Part shown: positions 13,501 through 24,831 of the stretch, piece by piece
How the letters are laid out: each line of letters opens with the position of its first letter
Position numbering within the stretch: position 1 is the first letter of the stretch
From: Owenia fusiformis
Lineage: Eukaryota; Annelida; Polychaeta; Sabellida; Oweniidae
Assembly: GCA_903813345.2 (NCBI GenBank)
Contig: CAIIXF020000011.1
Coordinates: 11,132,842 to 11,196,841, forward strand
Reading direction: 5' to 3'
Length of the DNA stretch: 64,000 nt
Notes under the pieces: model-generated
The model's input: the letters and a program-made list of their open reading frames with translations, nothing else
The model's database searches: none
Told to the model about the DNA's origin: nothing
Made by a program: the position numbers and the translations under genes

Positions 13501-14590
13501 AAAAACGAAGAAAGAGGCGTGGCTTATCATAAAAACCGAAAAATGAGGCGTGGCCTATTATAAAAACCGAAGAAAGGGGCGTGGCTTATCATAAAAACCG
13601 AGAAAAGAGGCGTGGCCTATTACAAAAACGAAGAAAGGGGCGTGGCTTAATATAAAAACCGAGAAAAGAGGCGTGGCCTATTATAAAAACGAAGAAAGGG
13701 GCGTGGCTTAATATAAAAACCGAGAAAAGAGGCGTGGCCTATTATAAAAAACGAAGAAAGGGGCGTGGCTTATCATAAAAACCGAGAAAAGAGGCGTGGC
13801 CTATTACAAAAACGAAGAAAGGGGCGTGGCTTAATATAAAAACCGGGAAAAGAGGCGTGGCCTATTATAAAAAACGAAGAAACTGGTATGGCTTAACATT
13901 AAAACCGAGAAAAACGGCTAGGCCTATTATAAAAACGAAGAAAGAGGCGTGGCTTATCATAAAAACCGAGATAAGAGGCGTGGCCTATTGTAAAAACCAA
14001 GAAAAGGGGCGTGGCTTATCATAAAAACCGAGAAAGAGGCGTGGCCTATTATAAAAAACGAAGAAAGGGGCGTGGCTTATCATTAAAACCGAGAAAAGGG
14101 GCGTGGCCTTATAAAAAACGAAGAAAGGGGCGTGGCTTAACTTAAAAGCCTAGAAAAGAGGCGTGGCCTCTTATAAAAACGAAGAAAGAGGCGTGGCTTA
14201 TCATAAAAACCGAGAAAGAGGCGTGGCCTATTATAAAAAACGAAGAAAGGGGCGTGGCTTGTCATAAAAACCGAGAAAAGAGGCGTGGCTTATTATAAAA
14301 ACGAAGAAAGGGCCGTGGCTTATCATAAAATCGAGAAAAGAGGCGTGGCCTATTATAAAAAACGAAGAAAGGGGCGTGGCTTGTCATAAAAACCGAGAAA
14401 AGAGGCGTGGCTTATTATAAAAACGAAGAAAGGGGCGTGGCTTATCATAAAATCGAGAAAAGAGGCGTGGCCTATTACAAAAAACGAAGAAAGGGGCGTG
14501 GCTTAGCATTAAAACCGAGAAAAGAGTTACAAAAAACGAAGAAAGGGGCGTGGCTTAACATTAAAACCGAGAAAAGAGGCGTGGCCTATT
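7571..14590. repeat. 7-kb minisatellite of alternating 30-31-bp units carrying GGCGTGGC
   Basis: Two related monomers alternate: one reads GGCGTGGCCTATTATAAAAA then cgaagaaag(g/a), the other GGCGTGGCTTATCATAAAAA then ccgagaaa(a)ga. The dimer is 60-62 bp and there are roughly 230 monomers. Higher-order duplication is visible from shared variants: 'aacttaaaagcctag' at about 8761 and 12891 (offset about 4.13 kb), and 'actggtatggctta' at about 11470 and 13881 (offset about 2.41 kb). Open frames of 60-176 residues on both strands are repeat artefacts. No unique sequence interrupts the array. Confidence 0.97.
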
Positions 14591-16390
14591 TTTTGTGTCA
14601 TAAAAATCTGCCCAAGGGATTCACTTTTAATTTTTAGTAGCGCATAGTATCATGCAAAACTACACCCAAAAAGTGTTTAGACACATCAAGAGAGTTTGAG
14701 ATTTTCTTTTAAAAAAATTGTAACTGGCATATTTCTAAATAATTATATGTTTTTGAACACTTTCTCGCTTTCCACGGATAAAACAATTTTTACAATAATT
14801 AGATATGATTTAGTTCTTTATATTTTCTACTTTCTAGATAAAAATTGTTTTTGATTTTTACCACCAAAAATGTGATGATAACCAGTCGGAAGATGAAAGA
14901 TTAAAAAGAGAAATTCCGACGGTAACCAGTAAGAAGATCAAAGAAAAGGGGAAAAATTAAAAATAGTGTTTATTGTCTTATCTGATGACAACAACATTTG
15001 ATGACCTATTCTATATTTTTCCCTGATATTGAAAGGTTCTTAATGATGTATCATATGTAAAATAATTGTGTATACCGTGTAGAAATTTCTGTTGAAAATA
15101 TTTTCAAATAACTCTTGAAAATCGCCCCTTGCTGAAATCCTCAATAACTTCAAAAAACTCCAAGCGATTTGCTTTTAAAAACAGGAATCAGTAGAGCAAT
15201 ATCGATACTAAAGGTTCCACGTAATAAAAATTAGGGTTCAACCAGACATATTTCTGGATTTTCTAGGGTTTTGGTTACTACTACAACGCCCAAGCGTACA
15301 CTTTAGAAGTTATTTGACATATCATCATTCCCATCTAAACCAATGGGAAATGGTGGGTTCGGGGCAAATCAGAAATCAGGATATCTATTCAGTAAAAGAC
15401 TCAGCAAAAAATATATTTATATATAGAAAAGTGAATTGTCTAACTTTTTTATACACTAAGTGTTTAGTTTACTTGATGAATACTAAAGTGTACGGAAAGC
15501 GATAGGGGACATGCGCATAATTCAAAATCCAATGGAGTTTTAACATGGGAGTGATATCACACACTGCGGCCCAGTCAGATAGATTTCATCGCGCACTGAA
15601 TGAATTACAGGGGCCGCGTTGTGCAAAGTTAATTAAAATAAAGTGCGCAGAAATTCCGGCATTCAGTGCGCGATGAAAAAATGATTATCTGTGAATAAAT
15701 AACGAATAAAAATTCGTGGCACCACGAATTTGATTTTTTTCGAAAGACTGCGGAGTGAACCAGCGAAATGACAATTTTGGATAATTTTGATGGCTCTAAC
15801 GAGGAGAACTTTGAGATTTCCCGATTCTAGCGCGCAGTACATCCAGGACCATGATGCGCACTTTTATTAGATTCGATTCTAATATGGTTTCAAAGATAAT
15901 GTTCATTAAAAGAGTGCGTATGTTTACAGATTACACGTGGCGTTATGTTGAAGTGACCCTTGCAAAGGGTTCCATTGAAAATATATTATTTTGGGCCATT
16001 TCATATCTTTTAAGTGATATTGTATATAACATTTTCAATGTTTGAAAATTATAATCTTATAAATAACATTTTATGTAATAAAACTGTAACTGAAATGGTA
16101 AATACGGAATATGATGCAATACAATGCAGTGCAATATGATGTAATACAATGTGGTGCAATATGATGTAATACAATGTGGTGCAATATGATGTAATACAAT
16201 GTGGTGCAATATGATGCAATACAATGCAGAGCAATATGATGCAATACAATGCAGTGCAATATGATGCAATACAATGTAGTGTAATATGATGCAATACAAA
16301 GCAGTATAATATGATGCAAAAAATGCAGTGAAATATGATACAATACAATGTAGTGCAATATGATACAATAAAATGCAGTGCAATGCAATA
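14591..16390. repeat. Right copy of the 1.8-kb direct duplication (A'-B')
   Basis: It matches 5769-7570 nearly throughout. The junction with the minisatellite is abrupt (gcgtggcctatt then ttttgtgtcata). Differences include a small deletion in the 'ttctaacatggg' region and a changed tract near 14714. This copy continues into a complete X element, so it better represents the ancestral arrangement. Confidence 0.85.
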
Positions 16391-17347
16391 CAATACAATG
16401 TCGTGCAGTGCAATACAATGTATAGTTCATTTCAATACAATGCAGTGCAATACAATGTGGTACAGTGCAATACAATGCAGTGCAATACAATACATCGCAG
16501 TTCAGTACAGTGCAATACAATGTAGTGCAATGCAGTGCAATAAAATGCAATACAGTTACAATATAGTTCATTTCAATACAATACAGTGCAATACAATGTG
16601 GTACAGTGCAATACAATGCAGTGCAATACAATACATCGCAGTTCAATACAGTGCAGTGCAATACAATACAGTGCAATACAATACATCGCAGTTCAGTGCA
16701 GTGCAATACAATACAGTGCAATACAATACATCGCAGTTCAATACAGTGCAATACAATGTAGTGCAATGCAGTGCAATAAAATACAATACAGTGCAATTCA
16801 ATACAATGCAATACAATACAGTGCAATACAAAACAATGCTGTGCAATAGAATACAGTACACTGCAGTACAATACAATGCAGTGCAATAAAATACAATGCA
16901 GTGTAATAAAATGCAGTGTAATTCAAGACAATGCAATACAATACTGTGCAATACAATACAGTGCAATATAATACAATGCAGTGCACTGCAATGCAATGCA
17001 ATACAATATGGTGCAGTGCAATATATTGCAGTGCAATTCAAAACAATGCAGTGTAATACAATGCAGTGCAACACAATGTGGTACAGTGCAATACATTATA
17101 ATGCAGTGCAATACAATACAATGCAGCGCAATTCAATGTAGCACACTGCAGTTCAATACAATGTAGTGCAATAAAGTACAATGCAGTGCAATATAATATA
17201 ATACAGTGCAATGCAGTACAATACAATGCAATAGAATACAATGCAGTGCAATACAATACAATGCAGTGCAATACAATAATATGCAGTACAATACAATACA
17301 ATGATGTGCTATACAATACAATACAATGCAATGAAATGCAATTCAAT
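16109..17347. repeat. Pentamer satellite inside X1 (TGCAA/TACAA/TGCAG units)
   Basis: About 1.24 kb is composed almost wholly of 5-mers of the form T(G/A)CA(A/G). Because 5 and 3 are co-prime, the same 15-base codon cycle appears in all frames and lacks stops. That produces open frames up to 271 residues rich in Cys-Ile-Val-Leu-Tyr-His or Met-Gln-Cys-Asn. These are not genes. Confidence 0.95.
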
Positions 17348-17548
17348 GCTATGAATGTACACCTTCTACAGTCAAATAAACACAGATAAAATTGTAATAG
17401 TATGTTAGTGTATGGAGTTTGAAGTGGGTGGGGGATACAATTACCAGTCTGCTGATTGATGACTTAATAACTTAGAAAAGATCTCTTAGCTTTTAACAGG
17501 TGGCACTTATGTCTACCTTATGTTCTTGAACAATCTCGTCTAAGAATA

Positions 17549-17740
17549 CAGACCCGTATCCTGGATTAACCTGGGGGAGTGGTTTTACCAAGGGGGAGAT
17601 TTTGCCAAGAGGGAGAGCTTTTTGACAGTTATGGCAAAAAAATCATACGAAAAGTGCTAAGAATGGTGAAAAACTGCATGATTTTGAACGAATATTTGGC
17701 AAGGGGGGGGGGGGGGTGAGGCCCCCTGGCTACGGCCATG
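17549..17740. mobile_element. Possible small poly-G element within X1
   Basis: CAGACCCGTATCC opens and GGCTACGGCCATG closes a segment of about 190 bp with a run of 13 G. The reverse complement of the right end (CATGGCCGTAGCC) resembles the left end and also the ends of the element at 39267. The inverted X2 copy carries it at about 18640-18825. The target duplication is unclear. Confidence 0.35.
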
Positions 17741-18037
17741 GATTACATATAGGAACTTTCCTTCTCCCAGAAGAAATGGTATACAGGTATTACATCAATC
17801 ATTCTGGTATTTTGTATACGAAGGTCTGTAGTAAACACTTTATTGAAAGATGGCAGTGTACACTGTGTAGGCCTACTACCATTTTGAGGTCAGTTTGACT
17901 TTATAATTCTGCGCACTATAATCTGTAATTCTCATAGATATCCTCTCTAGAGGCATCACTGTGATCCAAAATTACAATTTCGCAGGTCAAGTCTGCAGTC
18001 TTTCGAAAAAAGTTGAATTCGTTGTGCTACCCTTTCT

Positions 18038-21000
18038 ACGGAAAGCGAAAGGGGATATACCACAGAATTTAAAATTCAATGGAGTTTTAACATGGGAGTG
18101 ATATCACACACCGCGGCCCAGTCAGATATATTTCTGCGCACTTTATTTATTTAATTCACTTTGCACAACGCGCCCCCTGTAATTCATTCAGTGCGCAATT
18201 AAAAATTGTTTATGAGTGATATCGCACACCGCGGCCCAGTAAGATCGATTTCTGCGCACTTTATTTATTAACACACTCAAAATATCGCGCTGAGGCTTGT
18301 ATATGCTGGCGCGATGTAATTATAGTTTTCTATTAATAAATGCCCAACAAGAAAGGGTAGCACAACGAATTCAACTTTTTTCGAAAGACTGCAGACTTGA
18401 CCTGCGAAATTGTAATTTTGGATCACAGTGATGCCTCTAGAGAGGATATCTATGAGAATTACAGATTATAGTGCGCAGAATTATAAAGTCAAACTGACCT
18501 CAAAATGGTAGTACACAGTGTACACTGCCATCTTTCAATAAAGTAACTACAGACCTTCGTATACAAAATACCAGAATGATTGATGTAATACCTGTATACC
18601 ATTTCTTCTGGGAGAAGGAAAGTTCCTATATGTATTCCATGGCCGTAGCCAGGGGGCCTCACCCCCCTCCCCCTTGCCAAATATTCGTTCAAAACCATGC
18701 AGTTTTTCACCATTCTTAGCACTTTGCGCATGATTTTTTTGCCATAACTGTCAAAAAGCTCCCCCCTCTTGGCAAAATCTCCCCCTTGGTAAAACCACTC
18801 CCCCAGGTTAATCCAGGATATGGGTCTGTATTCTTAGACGAGATTGTTCAAGAACATAAGGTAGACATAAGTGCCACCTGTTAAAAGCTAGGAGATCTTT
18901 TCTAAGTTATTAAGTCATCAATCAGCAGACTGGTAATTGTATCCCCCACCCACTTCAAACTCCATACACTAACATACTATTACAATTTTATCTGTGTTTA
19001 TTTGACTGTAGAAGATGTACATTCATAGCATTGAATTGCATTGTATTGTATTGTATAGCACATCATTGTATTGTATTGTACTGCATTTTATTGTATTGCA
19101 CTGCATTGTATTGTATTACACTGCATTGTATTCTATTGCATTATATTGTACTGTATTGCACTGTATTATATTATATTGCACTGCATTGTACTTAATTGCA
19201 CTGCATTGTATTGTACTGCAGTGTACTACATTGTATTGCGCTGCATTGTATTGTATTGCACTGCATTATAATGTATTGCACTGTACCACATTGTGTTGCA
19301 CTGCATTGTATTACACTGCATTGTTTTGAATTGCACTGCAATATATTGCACTGCACCATATTGTATTGCATTGCATTGCAGTGCACTGCATTGTATTATA
19401 TTGCACTGTATTGTATTGCACAGTATTGTATTGCATTGTCTTGAATTACACTGCATTTTATTACACTGCATTGTATTTTATTGCACTGCATTGTATTGTA
19501 CTGCAGTGTACTGTATTCTATTGCACAGCATTGTTTTGTATTGCACTGTATTGTATTGTATTGTATTGAATTGCACTGTATTGTATTTCATTGCACTGCA
19601 TTGCACTACATTGTATTGCACTGTATTGAACTGCGATGTATTGCACTGCACTGTTTTGAACTGCGATGTATTGTATTGCACTGCATTGTATTGCACTGTA
19701 CCACATTGTATTGCACTGCATTGTATTAAAATGAAATACATTGTAACTGTATTGTATTTTATTGCACTGCATTGCACTACATTGTATTGCACTGTATTGA
19801 ACTGCGATGTATTGTATTGCACTGCATTGTATTGCACTGTACCACATTGTGTTGCACTGTATTGTATTACACTGCATTACTTTGTATTGCACAGCAATAT
19901 ATTGCACTGCACCATATTGTATTGCACTGCATTGCAATGTACTGCATTATATTATATTGCACTGTATTGTATTGCACAGTATTGTATTGCATTGTCTTGA
20001 TTTACACTGCATTTTATTACACTGCATTGTATTTTATTGCAGTGTAATGTATTGTATTACACAGTATTGTATTGTATTGCACTGTGTTGTATTGCATTGT
20101 ATTGAATTGCACTGTATTGTATTTTATTGCACTGCATTGCACTACATTGTATTGCACTGTATTGAACTGCGATGTATTGTATTGCACTGCATTGTATTGC
20201 ACTGTACCACATTGTATTGCACTGCATTGTATTGAAACGAACTACATTGTATTGCACTGCACGGCATTGTTTTGCACTGTATTGCATTGCACTGCATTGT
20301 ATTGCATTATATTGCACTGTATTGTATTGAACCGTATTGCACTGCATTTTATTGTTTTATATTGCACTACATTGTATAGTATCATATTGCACTGCATTTT
20401 TTGCATCATATAACACTGCTTTGTATTGCATCATATTACACTACATTGTATTGCATCATATTGCACTGCATTGTATTGCATCATATTGCTCTGCATTGTA
20501 TTGCATCATATTGCACCGCATTGTATTTCATCATATTGCACCACATTGTATTGTATCATATTGCACTGCATTGTATAACATCATATTGCACTGCATTGTA
20601 TTGCATCATATTCCGTATTTACCATTTCGTTACAGTTTTATTACATAAAATGTTATTTATAAGATTATAATTTTCAAACATTGAAAATATTTTATACAAT
20701 ATCAATTAAAAGATATGAAATGGCCAAAAATAATATATTTTCAATGGAACCCTTTGCAAGGGTCACTTCAACATAACGCCACGTGTAATCTGTATGCATA
20801 CGCCCTCTTTTAATGAACATTATCTTTGAAACCATATTAGAATCGAATCTAATAAAAGTGCGCATGTCCTGGATGTGCTGCGCGCTAGAATCGGGAAATC
20901 TCAAAGTTCTCCTCGTTAGAGCCATCAATATTATCCAAAATTGTCATTTCGCTGGTTCACTCCGCAGTCTTTCGAAAAAAATCAAATTCGTGGTGCCACG

Positions 21001-21223
21001 AATTTTTATTCGTTTTTTATTCACAGATAATCATTTTTTCATCGCGCACTGAATGCCGGAATTTCTGCGCACTTTATTTTAATTAACTTTGCACAACGCG
21101 GCCCCTGTAATTCATTCAGTGCGCGATGAAATCTATCTGACTGGGCCGCGGTGTGTGATATCACTCCCATGTTAAAACTCCATTCGATTTTGAATTATGC
21201 GCATGTCCCCTATCGCTTTCCGT
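18038..21223 (-). mobile_element. X2: second X element nested in X1 in opposite orientation
   Basis: It begins ACGGAAAGCGAAAGGGGATA at 18038 and ends CTATCGCTTTCCGT at 21223. It interrupts X1 exactly at a site that is uninterrupted inside X2 itself (gctaccctttcttgttggg). The flanks are ACCCTTTCT (18029-18037) and ACCTTTCT (21224-21231), which fits an 8-9-bp target duplication with one base lost. Its body is the reverse complement of X1, so the two create a palindrome of about 6 kb. Its pentamer array is longer than that of X1. Confidence 0.72.
19022..20612. repeat. Pentamer satellite inside X2 (inverse orientation)
   Basis: This is the reverse-complement counterpart of the X1 array (TTGTA/TTGCA/CTGCA 5-mers), about 1.6 kb. 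It is longer than the X1 array by some 350 bp because of internal duplication: blocks near 19590-19730 recur around 19760-19860 and 20120-20240. Long open frames (up to 235 residues) are repeat artefacts. Confidence 0.95.
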
Positions 21224-21545
21224 ACCTTTCTTGTTGGGCATTAATTAACAGAAAACTATATTTACATCGCGCCAGCATATACAAGCTTCAGCGCGATATT
21301 TTGAGTGTGTTAATAAATAAAGTGCGCAGAAATCGATCTTACTGGGCCGCGGTGTGCAATATCACTCATAAACAATTTTTTTTATTGCGCACTGAATGAA
21401 TTACAGGGGGCGCGTTGTGCAAAGTGAATTAAATAAATAAAGTGCGCAGAAATACATCTGACTGGGCCGCGGTGTGTGATATCACTCCCATGTTAAAACT
21501 CCATTGAATTTTAAATTCTGCGGTATATCCCCTTTCGCTTTCCGT

Positions 21546-23370
21546 AAAAGTGACAGAGCTTCAAAGTCATTTTTGTCTCCTGTGTTATTTCAATGGGAGA
21601 GTTTTTTAGAAAAACAATTTTGACTTTAAAGACCTATAACAATTTGTTGAACCTGTTAAATAAAGTTAGCAAATTCAATTGCCTACCTTACTTGTATTTT
21701 TGCAAGGACTCGGATGGATGGATATTCTGTCATATGACTTGCGGCAAACCTACCATTTCCCATTGGTTAACATGGGAATGTTGACTTTCTTCAAATTTAT
21801 CATCAATTTTCGAACTAATTAAAAAATTGAGAAAATTTTGAGGTATTGGAAATAAAGTCAAGTAACGTTTTCATCAATATCATAAGTATTTTCATCGCTG
21901 GTTAATTGATAAAAAATTTAAACGTAAAGAGGCTTTAACACGTAGTTCAATGAGGGGGCTACGGTTGCCAAACTTATGGAGGGGAGTGTACCAAGTGTTT
22001 GAAAATCAAGGATTGTGAGGCTCACACTGCACTGTTTTTCTTCAAACTTGTTCCATACAAAGCAAAATGAAAATGACTTTTTGTCGGTGCATTGCTTTAT
22101 TGTACAGAGTCCCTCGTTTTAGCGACGTTTGGGTCCCCAGCTGTGAGATCTCGCAAATTTTCATAGATTTCAACTATAAGTCTAGTTATCTCGCCAGTTC
22201 CTTCTTTATTTTCGCCCATACTTTCCAAATAGACGCCCATTACAACTCTCCAATCAGTGCGTCAAAATATTTTGGCATTAAACGCAGCAATTTTGAAAAC
22301 ACTCTCACATCTATTAAAAATTGATCAATACGTCCCTTCGTCTTCCGCTGCCCGCTGGTTTTATTCTCGTGATGTTGGAATAATAGTAAGAGGCAGCAAG
22401 ACAAGTGGCAAATTGAGTCAAGAGTAAGATTTTTCTTTAGATATATGTTTTACTCGTTTCATGACTTGCCTATCAATTTATGACATCATCTGAAAGAAGT
22501 TATATCTTCAGTGGATGTTTTCGGTTTGTTTAACATTAACTATTAAGGAAGAAGTCTTGCTCCAAGAATGTGTAGACTTGCTACGTGAAAATAAAATTAA
22601 GAAAACATTAATCATCAACACCTTAAAATTATATTCAATGTTTCCGATTGAAAAACGTCACAATTCGGTGCTAAAGGACATGATGATGGACAAAATGTTT
22701 TAGAATGAAACTTACAAGTGTTCTCTGAGTTCTTCCCTCCAACCATGTTGTTGTCACCATAAGGTAAAGGTATATATAAAATAATTTTGTCGTTGTCGAT
22801 GAATGTTGTTGGACTAAGTTATATTTCGTTTTTCTACATGGAGGCTCATTAGTCATTATTTTTTAGAACTGATGTGTATACATGTTATGCGTTTATCATT
22901 TCTGATTTTTCTCTCTCTGTAAGAATGTAAATGTTGTCCCCCGGTGTTGTCCTATCGCATTTTTTATTTCGTCCTACGGAATATATTGTTGTTAAGTGTT
23001 TTGTTTATCTGGATTTTATTGTTCAAATGATTTAAAGTTATTATGGACTTAATTAAAAGACTACGATTCGAGGCTAAATAGAAAAGTACAAACATATAAA
23101 CAAACGTATGCAAATCTCGAATATTTATTGTACAGTGACGCTGTGACAACTCATAATACTGGGTGGGGAAGCATGAACAAGACTTTACAATACATTCAAA
23201 AAAGCAAAGTGAAAAACAATTCGAAATACACAAACTTCGGTGTTTGAATTATTTTTGTACTTTTCTATTTGCACTTGGTGGTCAAGCCATAGATTAAGTT
23301 AACCAAAAAATTAACAATTCGAAATAATCAAGAATGTTAGAAATAACACAGAGATGATAGCAAGGAAGAA
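21546..23370. other. No gene recognised
   Basis: AT-rich sequence. Short open frames at 21593, 22067 and 22515 have no recognisable motif or convincing splice borders. The end of this stretch lies just downstream of the likely 3' end of the minus-strand secreted-peptide gene. Confidence 0.4.
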
Positions 23371-23464
23371 TTTATTTCCAATTCCTCACTGCTCCGAAAA
23401 TCCATAAAAACTAAATTGTAAAATTCTTGGAAGCAATTTACAGGAACTGCTGAATTGTTTTATT
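23371..23464 (-). promoter_or_regulatory. Candidate polyadenylation signals for the secreted-peptide gene
   Basis: AATAAA occurs on the minus strand at 23459-23464 and again at 23371-23376, about 320 and 410 nt after the stop codon at 23785. Either could end the transcript. AATAAA is common in AT-rich DNA, so this is weak on its own. Confidence 0.3.
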
Positions 23465-23784
23465 TTGCATGTCTATTTTGCTTATAATCAATATAACATA
23501 TCAGGAAGAGTAACCCGAATCATCTTGAATGTGATGATATTGTATCATATAGCACTATAAAACAGATAAAAAGACAATACATTCGGTTTTATCATCTCAT
23601 TTTTGTCATATCAATGTTTTTTTCAGAATATATTTTCAGGGATACGTGAAACAGGATATATTTTCGAATGCAGTTAATTTAGAGGTGTCATCTCCAATAT
23701 GACGTATCTCAGTTGAATTTGTATCACGTTCTAACGATAGGTGGTGTTCCAAAGAAGATGGTTCACCCAAAGACGGCGGGTACG

Positions 23785-23923
23785 TTAACATGGTCCCCTC
23801 TGACTGAGGTAGCCACAGTCTTGGATGATCTGTAGCACAGTGCACATCTTTTGTTCCATTGGGGTACATCCACCAGTGAAACAGCAATTCATGTCACGTT
23901 TTCTCAGCATAGACCCCATAAAT
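23785..23923 (-). CDS. Terminal exon of a secreted cysteine-rich peptide precursor (exon 3)
   Basis: A good acceptor (cattTAATTTCAG|AT) opens the exon with one base that completes an Arg codon (AG|A) begun in the previous exon. It then reads 45 codons to TAA. After a few residues comes LRKR, a proprotein-convertase site. The predicted released peptide has 36 residues and six cysteines spaced CC-x4-C-x7-C-x8-C-x8-C, the last residue being Cys. The segment CCFTGGCTPMEQKMC faintly resembles an insulin/relaxin A-chain (CC...C...C), but the family spacing is x3/x8, not x4/x7. A disulfide-rich neuropeptide, hormone or venom-type peptide are alternatives. An even cysteine number and the terminal Cys fit three disulfides. 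The mariner relic at 23971 lies just inside the preceding intron. Confidence 0.6.
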
Positions 23924-23970
23924 CTGAAATTAAATGAAGTCGTTGGCGTTGGCACAAATTCATAAATATA

Positions 23971-24829
23971 CGAGGGGTGATTCAAAAGTAATGGACAAAA
24001 GTTTAAAGACATGCTTACTCTCACCTAATGTGTATGAAATTGGTAAATAGGAATATCAACCTATCTATAAGTCGTGAAAACTGTATCACACAGAGAAAAC
24101 TACATTTCAAGATATGGCACATCTCCGCACTAGGGTGCATATACCCGGAACTGACTTTTTAAGCATATTGGCATCATAATAACATATAATACTTGCTGAT
24201 GAAATACATTTTTTAATATTTGAAGACGGTAGCTTAGCGCAATTAGTTTTACCATAATCCACATCTTTCCTGATCATTCATTTACATTTTATTTAATATT
24301 TTAATCATCTGTAATGACACCTATTTCCCTTAGAGAAAATCTCCCAACTGCATTTAAGATGACTTCTACAAAATGAATATTGTTATAAGGGTGGTCCGTC
24401 TGTGGTCTTCCAGATCACTGAAGATCCAATACCCTCTCATCACATCCACTGAAGTGCTTGTACCATCTCTAAATGGTTTGCCTTGACAAGTCCTTGTCTC
24501 CAAGAGTATCTTTGATTTTCCCGAATACAGCCTGCCTTTTGTCTCCAGTTGCTACCAACTATACTATAACCTTTAATTTCTTGTAAAGTATATTTCTTGG
24601 ATCTTTGGAATTTTAGAGTCAAAACTCACCAGTATACACATGGACATGTGAGTCTTCCTTGACAATTGCGTGAGCATTTTTATAGACCCGACAAGTGTTT
24701 TGAGTCAATAACATGAAATCAAACATTTTTGACACATGCTAGATAATTAGGTATAATGTCTGTCAAAAAATTAGACTAATGTTTAGTATGCCTATAAAAT
24801 TTTGTCCATTACTTTTTAACTTCCCTTCG
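23971..24829 (-). mobile_element. Mariner-family transposon relic with TA target duplication
   Basis: The 30-bp ends starting CGAGGGGTGATTCAAAAGTA (left) and CGAAGGGAAGTTAAAAAGTA (right, reverse complement) match at 25 of 30 positions. They are flanked by TA at 23969-23970 and 24830-24831. On the minus strand the interior retains a degraded transposase N-terminal part: a frame with FRDGTSTSVDVMRG and DLEDHRRT (about 24360-24480), reminiscent of the mariner 'F.DGR.S..D..RSGRP' region. Multiple stops and frameshifts make it inactive. It sits in intron 2 of the secreted-peptide gene. Confidence 0.8.
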
Positions 24830-24831
24830 TA

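Larger units (their letters stand above)
15492..21545 (+). mobile_element. X1: non-autonomous DNA-transposon-like element, interrupted by X2
   Basis: Its left end is ACGGAAAGCGATAGGGGAC (15492). Its right end is the reverse complement of ACGGAAAGCGAAAGGGGATA, ending at 21545. Without the nested X2 it is about 2.9 kb: left end, pentamer satellite (16109-17347), a right subterminal block (17348-18037) and a 315-bp right end (21231-21545). The candidate 8-bp target duplication is imperfect (TAAAGTGT before, AAAAGTGA after; 6 of 8). It carries no transposase, and the superfamily is not recognised. Confidence 0.65.

Noticed and set aside
7718-14637. Many open frames of 60-176 residues (KKEAWPIIKT-type and MAYHKNRE-type) on both strands
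   Set aside because: They are translations of the 30/61-bp minisatellite in different frames, with no start context, no non-repetitive domain and overlapping antisense partners.
17716-18731. Paired small frames containing GYGHG(L/I)HIGTFLLPEEM
   Set aside because: Identical sequence on the two arms of the X1/X2 palindrome beside a poly-G tract; no domain and no splice context.
16071-20648. Long Cys/Ile/Tyr/His-rich or Met/Gln/Cys/Asn-rich frames, up to 271 residues
   Set aside because: They arise from a stop-poor pentamer satellite and appear on both strands and in several frames at once; they are not cysteine-rich proteins.
23785-23923. Firm assignment of the cysteine exon to the insulin/relaxin superfamily
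   Set aside because: CC and a CTP.E stretch are suggestive, but spacing is CC-x4-C-x7-C with two extra cysteines, and no B-chain with two cysteines is found in the gene.
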